Below, in pieces: positions 40,666 through 42,564 of a stretch of DNA of 42,564 nt; position 1 is the stretch's first letter, and each line of letters begins with the position of its first letter. The stretch comes from Roseomonas nitratireducens (GTDB taxonomy: Bacteria; Pseudomonadota; Alphaproteobacteria; Acetobacterales; Acetobacteraceae): assembly GCF_017813355.1 (NCBI RefSeq), contig NZ_JAGIYZ010000030.1:1-42564 (forward strand), written 5' to 3'. Position numbers and translations under genes: made by a program. Under the pieces are notes generated by a model. That model was given only the letters and a program-made list of their open reading frames with translations, was not told the origin of the DNA and did no database searches.

Positions 40666-41235
40666 ATGACCGAGGCTACCCGACGCCAGTTGCTTCCCCT
40701 GGGTGCGGCGATCGCGATCGCGCCTTCCATCCTCGCCGTCTCGTCGCGCCAGGCGCGGGCCGCGACGCGCGCGGAGATCGACGGAGAGGTCGCGAACGCG
40801 CTGCGCACCCTGCGCGCGCAGGAGAATACGCGCCCCCTTTTCGCCGGGGCGAAGTCCGTCCTGGTCTTCCCGCGCATCCTCAGCGGCGGCTTCATCGTCG
40901 GCGGCCAGTACGGCCAGGGCGCGCTGATCGCGGGCGAACGGACGCTCGGCTACTACAACATCGCCGGCGCGTCCTTCGGCTTCACCATCGGCGCGCAGGT
41001 CGCGGGCCTCGCCATGTTCTTCATGACGGATGCGGCCCGCGCGGCGCTCGATGCCGCGAGCGGCTGGGAGATCGGCACCGGCCCCACCGTCGTGGCCGTC
41101 GACCAGGGGATGCAGGCCAACATCACCTCGACGACGCTGACGGCGCCTGTCTACGCGATCAGCTTCAGCCAGCAGGGGCTGATGGCGTCGCTGTCGATCA
41201 ACGGCTCGAAGATCACGCGCATCCAGCCGGAGTGA
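40666..41235 (+). CDS. Exported YSC84-like lipid-binding domain protein
   Basis: A 189-residue protein with a twin-arginine-like signal (TEATRRQLLPLGAAIAIAPS, cleaved near ARAA). The mature part matches the YSC84/BPSL1445 domain: LFAGAKSVLVFPRILSGGFIVGGQYGQGAL, YYNIAGASFGFTIGAQVAGLAMFFMTDAA and VYAISFSQQGLMASLSINGSKITRI. The domain binds phosphoinositides in eukaryotes; bacterial members are envelope stress proteins of unclear role. GAGGAGG lies 5 bases before the ATG. Preceded by an EcfG-type element and followed by a 10-bp hairpin. Confidence 0.85.
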   Translation: MTEATRRQLLPLGAAIAIAPSILAVSSRQARAATRAEIDGEVANALRTLRAQENTRPLFAGAKSVLVFPRILSGGFIVGGQYGQGALIAGERTLGYYNIAGASFGFTIGAQVAGLAMFFMTDAARAALDAASGWEIGTGPTVVAVDQGMQANITSTTLTAPVYAISFSQQGLMASLSINGSKITRIQPE

Positions 41236-41259
41236 CCATCCGGGCCTGACCCCGCGAGG

Positions 41260-41290
41260 GCCGGAACGCGCCGCGACGGGGCGTTCCGGC
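41260..41290 (+). terminator. Terminator of the YSC84-like gene
   Basis: GCCGGAACGC (41260-41269) pairs perfectly over 10 bases with GCGTTCCGGC (41281-41290), 25 bases after the stop. There is no T tract. Confidence 0.6.
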
Positions 41291-41433
41291 AGGGCGCCGC
41301 CGCGCCCGCGATACGCACCGGCCTTCCGCGCCTTCGACGCCACATGAATCCGCCGAGGATCCGCATCCTCGCGGCACCTTCAGCGATGCTTCGTATGGAG
41401 CGCCCGGTCCGGCCGCAGCGCCTTGAAGGAAGA

Positions 41434-41509
41434 TGGTGCCCAGGGCCGGAATCGAACCAGCGACACTGCGATTTTCAGTCGCATGCTCTACCAACTGAGC
41501 TACCTGGGC
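41434..41509 (-). tRNA. tRNA-Phe (GAA anticodon)
   Basis: A 76-base cloverleaf on the minus strand. The acceptor stem GCCCAGG pairs with CCTGGGC, discriminator A and encoded CCA follow; the D arm is GCTCAGTTGGTAGAGC; the anticodon stem TGCGA/TCGCA holds the loop CTGAAAA with anticodon GAA (Phe); the T loop is GGTTCGATTCC. No variable-arm expansion or intron. Confidence 0.97.
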
Positions 41510-41580
41510 CCATGCGCGGCCCGAAGGCCGCCGGAGAGGGGGCGGGAGATAGCCGAGCCCGCGCCCCCTGTCCAGCCGCC

Positions 41581-41766
41581 TCAGCGCGCCTCCTCGTCAT
41601 CCTCCGCGCTGCCCGGCTCCTCCTCCGTCGCCGGGATCGCGTAGGCGCCGGTCAGCCAGCGGCCCAGATCCACCTGCGCGCAGCGCGGGGAACAGAAGGG
41701 CTTCGCCTCCAAGCTCGCGGCGCGCCCGCAGATCGGGCAGCGGCGCGGCCTATCCTTCTGCGCCAT
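41581..41766 (-). CDS. yacG: DNA gyrase inhibitor YacG
   Basis: A 61-residue zinc protein with the YacG pattern RRCPICGR, KPFCSPRCAQVDLGRWL: four cysteines (CxxC and CxxxC) bind one zinc, and the LGRWLTGAYAIP stretch follows as in E. coli YacG, with an acidic tail. YacG binds GyrB and inhibits gyrase. Its start overlaps the end of the RNase E/G-like gene by 17 bases, so the two are co-transcribed. Confidence 0.9.
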   Translation of the reverse strand: MAQKDRPRRCPICGRAASLEAKPFCSPRCAQVDLGRWLTGAYAIPATEEEPGSAEDDEEAR

Positions 41767-42564
41767 CGCGCGGAACCTCCTCCACCAGGGCCTCGCCCGC
41801 CAGCGAGTCGGGGCGCATCAGCAGCGGCCGGCCGATCGCCGCGCCGGCTTCCTCCAGCGCGCCGGGCAGGCCTTCCAGCGCCGCGATCACGGCGGGCGTC
41901 GCGCGCAGCGCGAATCGCGCCCCCGGCCGCGCCGCCGCATCCCGCACCGCCTGGCGCAGCGCCGCGAGCCCACGGGTGAGGGGGGATGGCGGCCAGCCCA
42001 CCACCTCATGCAGCGGCGCATGCACGCGGTCGCGCACGATCTCGGCCATGCCCAGCCCCGTGAAGCCCACCAGCCGCGCGAGCCTGTCGGGCGCCAGCGC
42101 CGCGCGCAGCGGGCCTTCCAGCGCCGCGCGGCGCTTCGGGGAAAGACCCGCGAAATCCACCAGGATGGCCCCGCCCAGATTGCGCAGCCGGATCTGCCGG
42201 GCGAGTTCCGGCAGCGCCGCCGCGTTCATCGCCGCGACCGCGCCCGGGCCGCGCGCGCCGGCGGAACTGCCGGCATCCATGTCGATGGCCGCCAGCGCCG
42301 GCGTCGGGTGGATCAGCAGCCGCCCGCCGCCGGGCAGCGGCACCTCCGGCCCGGCCAGCGTGTCGAATTCCATTTCCAGCGCATCCTCGAAGGCGGGCGC
42401 CGGCACGACCCGCAGCCGCGCGCCGAGCGCCCCGCGCCATGCGGCCGCCAGGGCGGCGCTGTCCACCTGCACCTCGGCGCGCGGATGCGCGGCGGCAAGG
42501 CGCAGCGCGGCGGCGGGGCCGCGCGCGACCAGCTCCGGGCCGGTGCCGGGGGCGGCGGCGATGG
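41750..42564 (-). CDS. Ribonuclease E/G family protein (partial, 3' part)
   Basis: The frame is open from the window edge to a TAG at 41750, so the N terminus is missing and 270 residues are seen. Family marks: GGGRLLIHPTPALAAIDMDAGS and AAMNAAALPELARQIRLRNLGGAILVDFAGL, which is the catalytic DNase I-like subdomain of RNase E/G with the metal-binding aspartates. The later C-terminal half is short, with no CPxCxG zinc-link seen. It lies directly upstream of yacG, an arrangement common in Rhodospirillales. Probably an RNA-processing enzyme of RNase G type. Confidence 0.8.
   Translation of the reverse strand, partial: IAAAPGTGPELVARGPAAALRLAAAHPRAEVQVDSAALAAAWRGALGARLRVVPAPAFEDALEMEFDTLAGPEVPLPGGGRLLIHPTPALAAIDMDAGSSAGARGPGAVAAMNAAALPELARQIRLRNLGGAILVDFAGLSPKRRAALEGPLRAALAPDRLARLVGFTGLGMAEIVRDRVHAPLHEVVGWPPSPLTRGLAALRQAVRDAAARPGARFALRATPAVIAALEGLPGALEEAGAAIGRPLLMRPDSLAGEALVEEVPRDGAEG

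Noticed and set aside
41260..41290. GGAAC followed by CGTT after the YSC84-like gene
   Set aside because: The boxes are the two arms of a perfect palindrome, spaced 14, and lie downstream of a stop codon. A terminator explains them better.

Overview
The window looks like chromosomal DNA of a high-GC alphaproteobacterium, most likely Acetobacteraceae (Roseomonas-like). Grounds: a complete PhyR-NepR-EcfG general stress response (GSR) locus, which is confined to Alphaproteobacteria; a CaiB/BaiF CoA-transferase; a branched-chain amino acid type ABC transporter; and strongly GC-skewed codon use throughout. The genus is inference. I see no insertion sequence, prophage or CRISPR array.

Layout. 1-5.2 kb: end of a winged-helix regulator, an outer-membrane beta-barrel protein with a hairpin over its ribosome site, a CaiB-family CoA-transferase, a class I CoA-transferase pair with a small membrane protein, and a GNAT acetyltransferase. 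5.3-10.4 kb: two secreted proteins, an HpaC/RutF-like flavin reductase, a ribbon-helix-helix-like small protein, a sulfatase/phosphonate monoester hydrolase preceded by a 19-codon leader-like reading frame with an extreme Shine-Dalgarno site, and a periplasmic substrate-binding protein. 10.7-17.4 kb: an SH3/glycine-zipper lipoprotein followed by a 1064-residue WD40-caspase protein, then a LysR regulator divergent from an SDR-like/SnoaL-like pair, and a small lipoprotein. 17.4-25 kb: a livHMGF operon translationally coupled to two FAD oxidoreductases, and an FkbM methyltransferase.

25.1-29.1 kb is the GSR core: HisKA_2 sensor kinase, nepR, ecfG, a second ECF sigma gene and divergent phyR. 29.1-41.3 kb holds mostly small stress and envelope genes: CsbD, DUF1328, PRC-barrel, lipoproteins, a Rap1a/Tai-like protein, DUF3309, a VIT1-type transporter, an ABC protein with a degenerate ATPase, a CheB-CheR-PAS-kinase-receiver protein, a lone receiver, an XRE regulator, a 24-residue membrane peptide and a YSC84-like protein. 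Phosphorylated PhyR should draw NepR off EcfG, freeing it to transcribe these genes. Six genes (ecfG, csbD, the PRC-barrel gene, a lipoprotein gene, the 24-residue peptide gene and the YSC84-like gene) and the XRE gene carry a G(C/A)AAC-N16(17)-CGTT element upstream, close to the known EcfG consensus GGAAC-N16/17-CGTT.

41.4-42.6 kb: tRNA-Phe, yacG and the 3' part of an RNase E/G family gene running off the window.
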